Assembly (NCBI GenBank): GCA_016794565.1
Contig: JAEUHQ010000070.1
Coordinates: forward strand, 1 to 51,973
Direction of reading: 5' to 3'
From: Planctomycetota bacterium
GTDB taxonomy: Bacteria > Planctomycetota > UBA1135 > UBA2386
Length of the DNA stretch: 51,973 nucleotides
This document shows positions 35,678 to 45,325 of this stretch, piece after piece. Positions within the stretch are counted from its first letter, which is position 1; every line of letters starts with the position of its first letter. The position numbers were made by a program, and so were the translations under genes. Under the pieces are notes generated by a model. That model did no database searches and had not been told where the DNA came from. It was given only the letters and a program-made list of their open reading frames with translations.

Positions 35678-37922
35678 CCAGGATCATGTCGCTGAGCGTG
35701 AAGTCGAACGGCACAGCACAGCCGTTCGGCGCGAAGACGTCCATGCCCTGCGCGCCCCACGACGTGCCGATCAGAGTCGTGTCCTGCGGCACGTAGACGG
35801 ACAGGGTCGCGATCGTCAGGAAGATGAACGCGTTCGGATCCACACCGAGCACGCAGGTGCCGCAGAGCGCCGCTGGCGCCGCGAGGTCGTCGCCGAACAT
35901 CACGACGGGGATGCCGGATGCGTTGCCGACGTCGATCTGGAACACGCTGCCGAGCGCCGGGAGCCCGGACGGAGTGATCGTCAGCGAACCGCAGCCGAAC
36001 GACTGCAGCGCGAAGTACGACGTCCGCCCCGCGGCGAGATGTCCGGCCCAGAAGGCGCCGTGCACCGAAGAGAGTCCGGTCGCGTTCGACGTCTGGTCCC
36101 ACGTCGCCATGTAGCGCGGCGTGAACGTGCCGCCGCTGCGCTCCGACGTGACGCGAACGTGGCCGTCGGGTCCGGAGTACGAACTCAGCGCGGCCGGCAG
36201 TTCGGTGTAGTTGAAGGCGCCAGCGTGCACGTGCACCGTCGCCAGGTTCGCCACGGTGTCCGTGCCCAGAATCGCCGGATCCTCGGTGAAGCCGATGGTG
36301 AAGCGGTAGCCATCGGTGTCGACGCACGGGTCGTACTGGTCGCCGATCGGGTCCGTGAGAAGCAGGTCGCTCATGTTCACGGGGCCGGAGAGCGACGTCG
36401 TGCCGGTGAAGACCTGCGCGATGACGTCCTCGTTCTGCGGCGCCGCGATGCTGCCCGGGATCGTGCGCTGGTAGACGACGACGAAGCACTCGTTGCCCTC
36501 GATCGGATCGGTGATCGAACTGACTTCGGGGTTCGTCTCCTTCGCCGGCGAACTGTCGATCGGGAACGACGTCGTGATGACGTTGCCGTCGATGCCGAGG
36601 CGGGCCCCGAGAATGTCCGTGTTGGCGGCGAGGCTCTGCTTCTGCATCACCACCACCCACTCGCGGGTCGTGTAGGCTCCGACCCCGCACGACTTGCCGA
36701 CGCGCACGCTGCTCACGCTCTGGAACGGCGCCGGGTTCTGCCAGACGCCGTTCGCCGCGAGGAGAGAGCCATCCGTGTGCACGATGTTGTACCAGTAGCC
36801 CGCACCGTTCGGCGCTTCCCACGTGACGCAGTAGTTGCCGGGCGCCGGCGGGCTGGGGTTCGGATCGCCACCGACGTCGGGGCTCCTGCCGGTGCCGAGG
36901 TTGCTGATCGAGAACTGCGGGCTCGTGGTCAGAGTGCCCGCGCCGTCCCACGTGAGCGTGCGACCGTCGATCGTGCGCGTGTTGAGCGCCGGCATCCCCT
37001 TCGCCGCCACGACGAGGAACTGCGACGCGCCACGATGGCTCGCGATGCGCGGTGCAGCCCAGTACGAAGTCGTGTAGTCGACGTACGTCGCGGGCCCGAC
37101 GTTGCCGTCGCGATCCCACGTCGTGACGTAGACGTCGTGGTCCGTCGCGCTGAACGCCTCTTCGTGCACAGCGGCGTAGAGGCCGTTCCACGTGCCGAGG
37201 TACGCGCAATCGGCGTCGAGAAGGCTGAAGCCGCTGCCGATGCCGGGCGACGTGGTGAACGTCTGGATGATCGGGTCGATCGTGAGGGGGAAGGTCGCCG
37301 CACGCGTGAAGTCGACCGGCACCGTGAGGGTCAGGGTCGCACCGTCGAAGACGGACCCGACATCGCTCCGGCGCCCCGTCGCATCGAACACGATCGCGCG
37401 GCCGTAGCGAACACCGCCGCGTTCGTTCGCGAAGGCGAGGGATCCGTTGTCGTTCACAGTGAACGCCAACTCGGACTGCACGCGCATCCGGACCACGAGG
37501 GAGTCGCCGGCAGGGCGTTGCGCGAACACGAACGACTGTTCGACGTGGGCCGGGGCGAGGTCGTAGCGCTCGATGCACTCGCGACGAGTGATCTCGATGC
37601 GCCGTTCGCCGACGATCCGCGGCGCGTCCGAATCGCGCGACCCCTCCACTTCGAGCCGAACCGGGAAATTGCGGGGCGCGTCGGCGCCGAGGAACGGGAC
37701 GAACTCGATGCCGCGCGCCGTGAACGCCGCCTTCCAGTCGGAGCCGCGCACCCACGCGGTGCCGTCGACCGCCGCCTCCACGAACACTCGGTTCGTCGCC
37801 GGCGCCGCCTGCGGCAACGGCGAGGGCGCAGCTTGTGCCGACAGCAGGGCAGTCAGGAACGAAGGAACGAGAAGAACGGTGACGTCCGGCGTCAACGGCC
37901 GGCACGAGCGGGAACGCAGCAT
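35664..37922 (-). CDS. Large secreted protein, paralogue of the 3510-5825 product
   Basis: A 752-residue exported protein of unknown function. A signal peptide (TVLLVPSFLTALLSAQA) follows the ATG, which has AAGGAG six nt upstream. Residues about 45-220 match the product at 3510-5825 in order ('FVPFLGADAPRN', 'RYDLAPAHVEQSFVFAQRP', 'FPLTIDPII'). The middle has propeller-like repeats (DHDVYVTTWDRDGN, GASQFLVVAAKG, ECFVVVYQRT). The end is the planctomycete secreted-protein C-terminal domain, here opening FGCGSLTI and closing DFTLSDMILVTLL. It is convergent with and overlaps the 3' end of the helicase gene. Confidence 0.85.
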   Translation of the reverse strand: MLRSRSCRPLTPDVTVLLVPSFLTALLSAQAAPSPLPQAAPATNRVFVEAAVDGTAWVRGSDWKAAFTARGIEFVPFLGADAPRNFPVRLEVEGSRDSDAPRIVGERRIEITRRECIERYDLAPAHVEQSFVFAQRPAGDSLVVRMRVQSELAFTVNDNGSLAFANERGGVRYGRAIVFDATGRRSDVGSVFDGATLTLTVPVDFTRAATFPLTIDPIIQTFTTSPGIGSGFSLLDADCAYLGTWNGLYAAVHEEAFSATDHDVYVTTWDRDGNVGPATYVDYTTSYWAAPRIASHRGASQFLVVAAKGMPALNTRTIDGRTLTWDGAGTLTTSPQFSISNLGTGRSPDVGGDPNPSPPAPGNYCVTWEAPNGAGYWYNIVHTDGSLLAANGVWQNPAPFQSVSSVRVGKSCGVGAYTTREWVVVMQKQSLAANTDILGARLGIDGNVITTSFPIDSSPAKETNPEVSSITDPIEGNECFVVVYQRTIPGSIAAPQNEDVIAQVFTGTTSLSGPVNMSDLLLTDPIGDQYDPCVDTDGYRFTIGFTEDPAILGTDTVANLATVHVHAGAFNYTELPAALSSYSGPDGHVRVTSERSGGTFTPRYMATWDQTSNATGLSSVHGAFWAGHLAAGRTSYFALQSFGCGSLTITPSGLPALGSVFQIDVGNASGIPVVMFGDDLAAPAALCGTCVLGVDPNAFIFLTIATLSVYVPQDTTLIGTSWGAQGMDVFAPNGCAVPFDFTLSDMILVTLL

Positions 37923-37928
37923 CGGGAA

Positions 37929-37934
37929 CTCCTT
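37929..37934 (-). promoter_or_regulatory. Shine-Dalgarno site for the secreted-protein gene
   Basis: AAGGAG on the minus strand, 6 nt before the ATG at 37920-37922. It fixes the start downstream of 62 codons of non-coding-looking open frame. Confidence 0.6.
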
Positions 37935-38022
37935 GGGTCTTGCCGCCGGCGGGCGGCGACAGGTCAAGGAGGAGTCGCGACGCGAACCGAACGACGCTCG
38001 CGCGTTTTCCGGCGACTCTGTG

Positions 38023-40554
38023 TCACCGACCGACGCGACCGTTCGCCGATGCGGCGCCCCGCAGCACCGTCGCCCGGGCGCGGCAGTTGGCCGCTGCAGC
38101 CCGGTCACCCAGCCCCTCGTGGATGCGGGTGAGCATCTCGACGGTCACCACGTCCTGCCCGCCCGCCAGGACGTCGGCGGCGGTTGCCGCCGCGAGCGCG
38201 CCGTCCGGGTCCGGCGGCTCGGCATCGAGCAAGGCCTTCGCGAGTTCGAGGTGCGCGGCGGCGTCGCGCGACCGCACGTTTGCCCACCGGCGCCGCTCCC
38301 GCAGAATGGCGTCCACGTCCTCAAGATCCGCGAGCACGTCGAGCAGCCGCGTGTGGGCGCGTTCGTGATCGGGCGCCATCTCGAGAACACGAGCCAGCGT
38401 CCCATGCGCCGCCTCGTCCTGGTTTCCGACGTGCTGGGCGACCGCGAGGCGATACCAGGAATCCGGGTCGTTCGGGCGGGCCGCCGCAACCTCCGCGAAC
38501 AGCGCGATCGCCGGTTCGTGCTGCTCGCGCTTGTCGAGGACGATCGCCATGCGCGTCTTCGCTTCGAGGTTCGCCGGCTCGCTGCGCAGCCACGCCTCGG
38601 CCTCGCGCGCTTCACCCTCCGGGTCGCCCCGCCTCGCGAGCGCTTCGAGCAGTGCCTGTTTGCGCACGTCGTCCTGCGGGAACGCGAGGCATCGCCGCAC
38701 CGCGACCAGCATCGCGGCGTCGTCGGGCAGGACGTCCCGAAGCGTCACTTCGAGCCAGGCACTCTCCTGCGGGTCCATGCCCTTCTCGCGGGCGCGCAGG
38801 CACAGATCGAGCGCGCCGGCAGGGTCGCTCGCGTGCGACACGAGGGCCGCGTAGTGCAACGCGAGTGCGTCGTCGGGCCAGTGCCGCAGCAGGGTCTCGC
38901 GGCATTCGCGCATCGCGGCGGCGTCCTTCACCATGTTCGCGGCGACCGCCCACTGCACGGCCCACACGATGCGCGGCGCCGGCGCGAGCCGCATCGCGAG
39001 CGACAGGTTTTCGAGCGCCATGTTCGCTGCCGCCTGATCGTGCGAAGCCCCCAGCAGCAGCGCCGACCCGAGGAGCCAGAACGCCGAAGGTGAACGCGGC
39101 GGCGGCAGCGACGCGCGCAGCGACTCCGCTTCTTCGCGCCGCCCGGCGTTCTGCAGCTGCATCGTGCGCAGCCGGCGCATCGTGTCCTGGTCGTCGGCGA
39201 ACGGCGCCCGTCGCTCGAACTCCGCCTCCGCCGCGCGCAGGTCGCCGCTCCGTTGGATCGCGAGGCACAGCCCGGCGATCGCGGTCGCATCCGTGGGATC
39301 CAGCTCCAGTGCACGACGCAGCTCCGTGATGGCGGCCAGCCCGCGGCGGCTCGTGCTGAGCGACATGCCGGTCGACAGCCGCGACTCGAACTCGCGCTGC
39401 ACACGCGCTGACTCCGCGGCTCGCAGGTCCTGCAGCTTCGCGAGCGCCAGCACCCCGAATCCCGCGCAGACGAACAGCATCGCCGCGACGACGGCGCGCA
39501 GCGGGCGCTGCCGCACCCATCGGTGCACGCGCCGCGGCAGCGAGGGCAGGCGCGCATACACCGGTTGCAGTTCGAGGAAGGCGCGCAGGTCGTTCGCCAT
39601 CGCCCCCGCCGAGGCGTAGCGACGCGCGACGTCCTTCTCGAGCGCCTTGCCGACGATGGCGGCCAGGTCCGCGGGCAGGCCGGGCAACAGCCGCCTCGGG
39701 TCGATCGGGTCGTGTGCGAGGATCTGGCGCAGCACGACGTCGGTGGACGGGCCGTCGAACGGCCGCTGCAACGTGATGCACTCGTACAGAGTCGCGCCCA
39801 GCGAGAACACGTCGCTCCCTGGAGTCAGTGTCGTCGTCGCGGCAACGACCTGTTCGGGCGACATGTAGTTCGGGGTGCCGACCGTCGCACCGACGCGCGT
39901 GACCGTCGGAGCGCTGTCGTCGCGCGCGAGGCCGAAGTCGGAGAGCAGCCAGCGCCCGTCGCGGTGCAGCAGCAGGTTCGACGGCTTGACGTCGCGATGC
40001 AGGATGCCGGCGTCGTGAACGTGCTGCAGCGCCTCGGCGATCTGCGCGACGCCCTGCACGAGCGAACGCAACTCGCCGCGGTGCGCCGCGCGGTCCGTGC
40101 GCAGACGATCGAGATGCTCGGCGAGGGAACAGCCGTCGACGAGTTCCATCGCCAGCCAGTGCCGACCGTCGTTCTCACCGACGTCGACGACCCGCACGAC
40201 GTGCGAATGGTCGAGCCGTGCGAGCACGAGAGCTTCGCGGCGGAAGCGCGCAACCTGCGCTGCGGTCAGCGTCGCACCCGTGCCGAGCACCTTCAACGCG
40301 ACCCGGCGCCCGAGCGACGTCTGGTGCGCTTCGTGGACGACCCCCATCCCACCGCGGCCGAGTTCGCGCACGAGGCGGAACGGCCCGACGACGTCACCCT
40401 CGGCGCCCTCGGCCGGCGGCCCGTCGGCCCACAGCATCGTGAGCAGCTCCGCGAGATCGGGATGCTGCGCGATCGCCTCCGCCTGCGGCACTCCATCCGC
40501 CTGGCTGCGCAGGAACACGTCCATCGCGCGTTCGAGTCGGGAGTCGGGACGCAT
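38023..40554 (-). CDS. Transmembrane Ser/Thr protein kinase with TPR-like region
   Basis: An 843-residue Hanks-type kinase. The N-terminal 50 residues are helical. The kinase domain spans about 58-325: GRGGMGVVHEA (66-76), Lys88 in VALK, HRDVKPSN with Asp188, DFG with Asp206, and activation segment VGTPNYMSPEQ. A transmembrane helix lies at about 352-371 (PLRAVVAAMLFVCAGFGVLA). The remaining 470 residues are TPR-like helices (for example ELRRALELDPTDATAIAGLC, RLAVAQHVGNQDEAAHGTLARVLEMAP). It lies 64 bp after an ECF sigma gene on the same strand, a known planctomycete sigma-kinase pairing in which the kinase probably signals to the sigma factor. Substrates are unknown. Confidence 0.92.
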   Translation of the reverse strand: MRPDSRLERAMDVFLRSQADGVPQAEAIAQHPDLAELLTMLWADGPPAEGAEGDVVGPFRLVRELGRGGMGVVHEAHQTSLGRRVALKVLGTGATLTAAQVARFRREALVLARLDHSHVVRVVDVGENDGRHWLAMELVDGCSLAEHLDRLRTDRAAHRGELRSLVQGVAQIAEALQHVHDAGILHRDVKPSNLLLHRDGRWLLSDFGLARDDSAPTVTRVGATVGTPNYMSPEQVVAATTTLTPGSDVFSLGATLYECITLQRPFDGPSTDVVLRQILAHDPIDPRRLLPGLPADLAAIVGKALEKDVARRYASAGAMANDLRAFLELQPVYARLPSLPRRVHRWVRQRPLRAVVAAMLFVCAGFGVLALAKLQDLRAAESARVQREFESRLSTGMSLSTSRRGLAAITELRRALELDPTDATAIAGLCLAIQRSGDLRAAEAEFERRAPFADDQDTMRRLRTMQLQNAGRREEAESLRASLPPPRSPSAFWLLGSALLLGASHDQAAANMALENLSLAMRLAPAPRIVWAVQWAVAANMVKDAAAMRECRETLLRHWPDDALALHYAALVSHASDPAGALDLCLRAREKGMDPQESAWLEVTLRDVLPDDAAMLVAVRRCLAFPQDDVRKQALLEALARRGDPEGEAREAEAWLRSEPANLEAKTRMAIVLDKREQHEPAIALFAEVAAARPNDPDSWYRLAVAQHVGNQDEAAHGTLARVLEMAPDHERAHTRLLDVLADLEDVDAILRERRRWANVRSRDAAAHLELAKALLDAEPPDPDGALAAATAADVLAGGQDVVTVEMLTRIHEGLGDRAAAANCRARATVLRGAASANGRVGR

Positions 40555-40618
40555 CGGCAGGACAAGGAGGAGAAGCGCGGCCGAGCGAACACCGGCGGCC
40601 GGGCTTTGGGCAGTTCGC

Positions 40619-41257
40619 CTAATTCTCCGGTCGGCCCAACAGCGAATCGAGCTGGCCTGCCCGGAGCGCCTGGAGCTTCTTCGCGAGCTTCGGCAGCGCC
40701 CGTGCGAACCGCATGCGCGCCGCGTCCTCCGCCATGCCGAGCCGGTCCGCGATCTCGCCGAACGGAAGTTCTTCGTACTCACGCCACAGGATCACGTTGC
40801 GGTCGTCCGGCTCGAGCAGTTCGAGAGCGAGGCGCAGCCAGTCGCGCGTCTCGGCCTTGCTCGCCGCCGCGCCCGGGTCGGTCACCGACGCCGCGCGCTG
40901 GTCGAGGAACAGCACCGAACCGTTCGTGCCCGGCGCTGCGGCCTCGACCTCGCGACGAAGGTCGCGCTTCTTCGCACCGTGGTGGTCCGCGGCCGCGCGG
41001 ATCGTGTTCTCGACCATCCGCGCGAGCAGGGCACGCAGGTGGCCGCGGTCACTGCACACGAAGCGAGGCCCTGTGCGCAGGATCGTCAGCAGGGTCTCCT
41101 GCACGACGTCCTGCGTGTCGGCGCGCTTGCGCAATCGGTCGCCGAGCCGGGCACGCACCTGGCGTTCGATCCACGGCTGGTCCTGCGCGACGAGGTTCGC
41201 GAGCGCTTCCTGGTCGCCGCAGGCCCAGCGGTGCAGCAACTGTGCGGTGTCGGTCAC
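40619..41257 (-). CDS. ECF-type sigma-70 factor (kinase-linked)
   Basis: A 212-residue sigma factor. Region 2 (about 25-95) includes RKRADTQDVVQETLLTILR and LRALLARMVENTIRAAADHH. Region 4 (about 140-195) includes LALELLEPDDRNVILWREYEELPFGEIADRLGMAEDAARMRFARALPKL split over a standard helix-turn-helix. The start is a GTG. The following gene is a Ser/Thr kinase on the same strand. ECF groups linked to kinases are described in Planctomycetes, and no anti-sigma factor is nearby, so phosphorylation may control activity. Confidence 0.9.
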   Translation of the reverse strand: MTDTAQLLHRWACGDQEALANLVAQDQPWIERQVRARLGDRLRKRADTQDVVQETLLTILRTGPRFVCSDRGHLRALLARMVENTIRAAADHHGAKKRDLRREVEAAAPGTNGSVLFLDQRAASVTDPGAAASKAETRDWLRLALELLEPDDRNVILWREYEELPFGEIADRLGMAEDAARMRFARALPKLAKKLQALRAGQLDSLLGRPEN

Positions 41258-41498
41258 GGGAGACGATCGATTGTCACGCGAGCGCCTCGCGGCTCAACGA
41301 TCCACGCCGACATCCTGGGTCCGTGCAGGCGCGGCGACGCGGCTGGCCCGCGACCACGACCTCGTGCGGGTCCCGGTGTTCGACGAGAGCGGCGAGGACC
41401 TGCCGTTCGTCGGGCAGACCGGCGGCAGCAATGCCGCGACGCCCGCATCGGCCGCGAAACCGTGGCGGAAGGCGCTCGCTGCGCCGTCGCGAGGCGCG

Positions 41499-42131
41499 TC
41501 AGTTCCAGCGTGCGTTGCGGCCGACGGTCAGGATCACGACCACCCAGGCGAGCCACACCGCCAGCACGACGAGTTGCGGCCCCGCGGCGACACCGACGGC
41601 CATCGCCGTCGAGCCGGCGAGGTGGAGCCCGACGCTGGCGCCGAACTGCAGCACGACCAGCGCGACCATGCGCAGCAGACGGCGGCCGGCCGACGAACCC
41701 CGGAGGTGGCTCCGGGTCAGCGTCGCGAGCAGGTAGAGCACGACGACGGCATCGAGCAGCCACGCGCCGAGCAGCGACCACGGTGCAGGCTGGTCCCGCC
41801 GTGCGAGAGCGACGAAGAGCACGACGATTCCCGCGACGACCAGGTTGCCGAGCACGGACGACGCCCAGAGTCGACCGAGCGAACCCGGGCCGAACAGATT
41901 CGCCCACGGCATCAGCCAGCCCGCGAGCCGATTGCGCCAGGTGATCGCGCCGAGGGGCGACGTTCGCAGCAGCAGGCACCCCGTGGCCGCCAGCGCCGCG
42001 AGCGCGCCGACCGCGGCGGCGAAGGCCGGGGCGGAGGACAGGCGGTCGGCGGCGAACCAGGCAACGGCGGCGGGGACGACGACGGTCGAAGCCAGATACA
42101 GCAGAGCCACAGGGTGACGCGGGAACGGCAT
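41499..42131 (-). CDS. Multi-pass membrane protein of unknown function
   Basis: A 210-residue protein with about six hydrophobic helices (near 8-28, 33-53, 80-105, 115-135, 145-165, 175-200) and basic loops ([18 protein letters not shown]). It has no recognisable family motif. The ATG at 42129-42131 starts just before the first helix; an ATG 12 codons upstream is possible. It is preceded by a 187-bp gap shared with the divergent SPFH gene. The 241 bp after its stop, up to the ECF sigma gene start, hold no gene I can support. Confidence 0.6.
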   Translation of the reverse strand: MPFPRHPVALLYLASTVVVPAAVAWFAADRLSSAPAFAAAVGALAALAATGCLLLRTSPLGAITWRNRLAGWLMPWANLFGPGSLGRLWASSVLGNLVVAGIVVLFVALARRDQPAPWSLLGAWLLDAVVVLYLLATLTRSHLRGSSAGRRLLRMVALVVLQFGASVGLHLAGSTAMAVGVAAGPQLVVLAVWLAWVVVILTVGRNARWN

Positions 42132-42318
42132 GGCCTCGTCATCCGGATCGCACCAGCGCCGTGGCATCGAAGGCGCAACCCATTGTGAAACCGACGGCAA
42201 CGGACTTCGGCGCCGGAAGGTCCGCGGGGGGCGCGAACGGCGCCGGCGACGCGACAGATTCGGCTGCCGCCGGTCCACGATGCGCTATCGGTCTGATATC
42301 ACTTCGCTAGCAGCCACC

Positions 42319-43221
42319 ATGAACACACCGTCTCGCGAACTCACCTATCCGAATCCCGGCTCCGGCCTCGTCACGCTGCTCTCCGGCATCGCCCTCGTCC
42401 CTGCCGGGATCACCGCCATCGCGTTCGGCGGCTCGTTCTGCGAACGCGGCCATCCCGCCCTCGGCGTGCCGACGATCGTCCTCGGCTTCTTCGGGATCCT
42501 CGCCGCGATCCTGCTCTGGAAGGGCCTCGTGCTGGTGAACCCGAACCAGTCCAAGGTGATCGTGCTCTTCGGCAACTACGTCGGCACGCTGCGGCGCGAC
42601 GGCTTCTTCCGGATCAATCCGTTCGCGACGCGCCGCGTCGTGAGCCTGCGCGCGCACAACTTCAACAGCGACAAGCTGAAGGTGAACGACCTGCGCGGCA
42701 ACCCGATCGAGATCGGGGCGGTTGTCGTGTGGCGTGTACGCGACACGGCGCAGGCAGCGTTCGACGTCGAGGACTTCGAGTCCTACGTGCAGGTCCAGAC
42801 CGAGTCCGCGCTTCGCCACCTCGCGTCGATGCACCCGTACGACAGCCCGCACGACACGGAGGTCTCCTTGCGCGGCGCCAGCGACGCGGTGAACGCCGAG
42901 CTGCAGAAGGAACTGACCACGCGCCTGCAGATGGCGGGCATCGAGGTGCTCGAGGCGCGCCTCAGCCACCTCGCCTACGCGCCCGAGATCGCGGGGGCCA
43001 TGCTGCAGCGGCAGCAGGCCGAAGCGATCATCGACGCGCGCAAGCGCATCGTCGACGGCGCGGTCGGCATGGTGCAGATGGCGCTCGAGCAGCTGAAGGC
43101 GCACTCGGTCGTCGAACTCGACGAGGAGCGCAAGGCGCAGATGGTCAGCAACCTGCTCGTCGTGCTGTGCAGCGAGCGCGGCACGCAGCCGGTCGTCAAC
43201 ACGGGCACGCTCTACGGCTAG
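42319..43221 (+). CDS. SPFH/Band-7 membrane protein
   Basis: A 300-residue stomatin/prohibitin-like protein. Two hydrophobic hairpin helices (about 16-37 and 50-71) are followed by the SPFH domain ([66 protein letters not shown]) and then a coiled-coil arm (about 205-270). It lacks the Ala/Glu-rich tail of flotillins. SPFH proteins assemble into membrane microdomain cages, and some shield proteases. The next, tiny gene encodes an Arc-like protein, a pairing I have seen for this SPFH subgroup. Confidence 0.88.
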   Translation: MNTPSRELTYPNPGSGLVTLLSGIALVPAGITAIAFGGSFCERGHPALGVPTIVLGFFGILAAILLWKGLVLVNPNQSKVIVLFGNYVGTLRRDGFFRINPFATRRVVSLRAHNFNSDKLKVNDLRGNPIEIGAVVVWRVRDTAQAAFDVEDFESYVQVQTESALRHLASMHPYDSPHDTEVSLRGASDAVNAELQKELTTRLQMAGIEVLEARLSHLAYAPEIAGAMLQRQQAEAIIDARKRIVDGAVGMVQMALEQLKAHSVVELDEERKAQMVSNLLVVLCSERGTQPVVNTGTLYG

Positions 43222-43230
43222 AGAAGACTC

Positions 43231-43410
43231 GTGGCCGACGAGAAGAAGGGCTTCCTGCTGCGCCTGCCGCCGCGCGTGTTCGAGGAACTGCGGCGATGGG
43301 CCGAGCAGGACATGCGGAGCATCAACGGCCAGATCGAGTGGCTGTTGAAGAAGGCGCTCACCGAACACCTCGGCCGCGATCCCGACGCGCCGCCGAAGAA
43401 GGAACGGTAG
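43231..43410 (+). CDS. Arc-like ribbon-helix-helix protein
   Basis: A 59-residue protein starting at GTG, 9 bp after the SPFH stop. It reads MADEKKGFLLRLPPRV, then FEELRRWAEQDMRSINGQIEWLL in the following helices, with a charged tail. The beta strand FLLRLPPRV followed by helices and 'RSINGQIEWLL' matches Arc-type RHH proteins ('F.LRLP.el...lk..A....rS.N.ei...l'). RHH dimers usually bind DNA. Its coupling to an SPFH gene may instead indicate autoregulation or a structural role. Confidence 0.8.
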   Translation: MADEKKGFLLRLPPRVFEELRRWAEQDMRSINGQIEWLLKKALTEHLGRDPDAPPKKER

Positions 43411-43428
43411 CGACGGGTCGCGGGCGCC

Positions 43429-44526
43429 TCACGACTCGAAGCGGCGCTTCAGGACGAGCACGTGCTTCTCGAAGACGTGCCACGACAACCACCCCGCGAG
43501 CCACACGACGGGCACGCACATCGCCGTGAACGAGAGCACGATCGCCGGCGCCGAAACATGGTCGAGCGCGCCCGGGTTCGCCTGCGCGAACGCGATCCAG
43601 CCGCGGATCACCTGCTCGACGAGCAGGATGTGCACGAGGTAGATGCAGTAGCTGTAGCGGCCGAACGAGCGCAGCACGGGATTCTCGCAGACGCGTGCGA
43701 ACCAGCCGCCCGACCGCGCCAGCACGAGCAGACCGCTCGCCAGGGGCAGCGCGGCGAGGATCCCCCACTGCTGCATCGGCAGGTTGTGCTCCGGCAACGA
43801 CGAGCCGCTGAGCCACGCGGTGACGCCGAGCCCGGCCAGGCCCGCTGCCGCGAGACTTCGCGCGACGGCCGGTCGAGGCGACGGCAGCAGCGCGAGCAAC
43901 GCGCCGGCGGCGAGCCCGTCGAAGCGGCACGGCGTGAGGAAGTAGACCGACGACGCCCCAGCCCCGAGGAGAACGAAGCGCAGCGCGATCGCGCCGACGA
44001 CCATCGCGACGCACACCCGCACGAGCCAGCGCCGGCTCGCGAGCCAGACGACGGCCGGCCACACGAGATAGAACTGCTCCTCCACCGCGAGCGACCACGT
44101 GATCGTGCGCGCGACATCGTGGTTCGTCTCTCCCGGCCACAGCCACGCGAAGTTCTGCACGTAGAGGTAGTACGGAATCTTCTCCGCCACCGTCGTCGCC
44201 GCGCGCGGCAGCACGAAGAGCAGCAGCGTGATCACCACGTAGTAGAGCGGGAAGATGCGCAGGGCGCGGCGCGCGTAGAAGTTGCGGAAGTAGTGCGGCC
44301 GCTCCTTGGTGCGCACCAGGATCCCGGTGATCAGGAAGCCGCTCAGCACGAAGAACAGGTCCACGCCGATCCAGCCGAGCTGAAGAGTGCGCGTGAGCCA
44401 GTGCGTGGCGATGTCGGGGCGCACCATGCCGAACATCGCACAGTGCATCAGCACGACGGCGAGGATCGCGATGCCGCGCACACCGTCGAGCGCTTCGACG
44501 CGTTCTTCGGCGCGCACTCCGTTCAT
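43429..44526 (-). CDS. Acyltransferase-3 family membrane protein
   Basis: A 365-residue integral membrane O-acyltransferase of the AT-3 (OafA/YrhL) family. Signature features are LDGVRGIAILAVVLMHC with the early His, GWIGVDLFFVLSGFLITGIL, NFYARRALRIFPLYY with the R-x10-R type pattern, and TITWSLAVEEQFYLVWPAV. About ten helices are visible. Such enzymes acetylate or succinylate cell-surface glycans using cytoplasmic acyl-CoA. There is no SGNH extension. The ATG overlaps the cysteine dioxygenase stop by 4 bp, so they are co-translated despite no obvious common pathway. Confidence 0.88.
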   Translation of the reverse strand: MNGVRAEERVEALDGVRGIAILAVVLMHCAMFGMVRPDIATHWLTRTLQLGWIGVDLFFVLSGFLITGILVRTKERPHYFRNFYARRALRIFPLYYVVITLLLFVLPRAATTVAEKIPYYLYVQNFAWLWPGETNHDVARTITWSLAVEEQFYLVWPAVVWLASRRWLVRVCVAMVVGAIALRFVLLGAGASSVYFLTPCRFDGLAAGALLALLPSPRPAVARSLAAAGLAGLGVTAWLSGSSLPEHNLPMQQWGILAALPLASGLLVLARSGGWFARVCENPVLRSFGRYSYCIYLVHILLVEQVIRGWIAFAQANPGALDHVSAPAIVLSFTAMCVPVVWLAGWLSWHVFEKHVLVLKRRFES

Positions 44527-45110
44527 GCCGGCGGGTCGAACTTCAGATCGCGGCGCGTGCACGTGCGGCGGTCGAGGTCGAACGCGAGGCAACAGTCGTG
44601 CGGCAGCGAGTAGACGTGCAGAGTGACCGTCCGGTCGCGCGCTTCCGCCGGGTTGCCGAGGCGATGGATCGCCCGGACACGGTCCGCGGTCGCGACCGCG
44701 CCGATGGACGCGATGACGGCGTCCCCGGTGCACTCGAGCCCGACGCAACCGCCCTTGTCGGCGGGATCGGCGGCGACGGCGGCGTTCGCCAGCGACGAGC
44801 CGGGCACGAGACGGAAGGTCTCCTCGCGGATCTGCCCGCGCACGAGCCGCACCCACCCGAGGTTGCCGGCGTGGTTGTGGACCGGCGTCTTCTGACCAGG
44901 CTCCCACGTCAGCACCATGACGTCGAACCAGCGCCCGCGATGAACGAGGCGGCGTGCGTAGCGGTCCGCGCGGCCGCCGACGAACGGCTGCACCGAGGCC
45001 TCGTCGAGCACGCCCTCGCCGAGGATTTCCTGCACGGTCGGCAGGGAGATGCCCTTCGGTTCCAATCGCTCGAGGCGATCGACCAGGCCGGAAAGACTCA
45101 GGCGTTGCAT
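44523..45110 (-). CDS. cdo: Cysteine dioxygenase
   Basis: A 195-residue cupin of the type I cysteine dioxygenase family, which oxidises L-cysteine with O2 to cysteine sulfinate at a mononuclear Fe(II). Ligands are His78 and His80 in PVHNHAG and His149 in RAIHRLGN. Tyr167 (LHVYSLP) matches the conserved active-site tyrosine. The residue equivalent to the cross-linking cysteine of the mammalian enzyme is Gly (NLGWVRL), as usual in bacteria. Substrate could also be 3-mercaptopropionate. The ATG at 45108-45110 is the family-like start (MQRLSLSGLVDRL). The stop overlaps the acyltransferase start. Confidence 0.87.
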   Translation of the reverse strand: MQRLSLSGLVDRLERLEPKGISLPTVQEILGEGVLDEASVQPFVGGRADRYARRLVHRGRWFDVMVLTWEPGQKTPVHNHAGNLGWVRLVRGQIREETFRLVPGSSLANAAVAADPADKGGCVGLECTGDAVIASIGAVATADRVRAIHRLGNPAEARDRTVTLHVYSLPHDCCLAFDLDRRTCTRRDLKFDPPA

Positions 45111-45315
45111 GCGCGCATGGTGGACGGAGAGCGTTGCGCCGGCGACGGGTCGTCGTGCGCAGCCCCCGAACCGTACCACACCCACCGCGGCTCGCACCAC
45201 GACGGCCTTCGGACCGCGATGTCGTTCCCGGCGCGAAACGGCCAGCGGCGTGGACGAGACACGATGGCCCCCGGGAACCGAGGGCACGGAGGTTGCCTCG
45301 CGGCGGCCCTCCCGT

Positions 45316-45321
45316 GGAGGT
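45316..45321 (+). promoter_or_regulatory. Shine-Dalgarno site fixing the ATG at 45326
   Basis: GGAGGT, 4 nt before ATG 45326, gives a signal peptide directly at the start and argues against the longer upstream frame. Confidence 0.6.
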
Positions 45322-45325
45322 CTTC

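Noticed and set aside
41258..41498. Protein-like stretch on the + strand (LVRVPVFDESGEDLPFVGQTGG) between the sigma gene and the membrane-protein gene
   Set aside because: No start with a ribosome binding site, no family match, and only about 60 coherent residues; a decayed gene is possible but cannot be supported.
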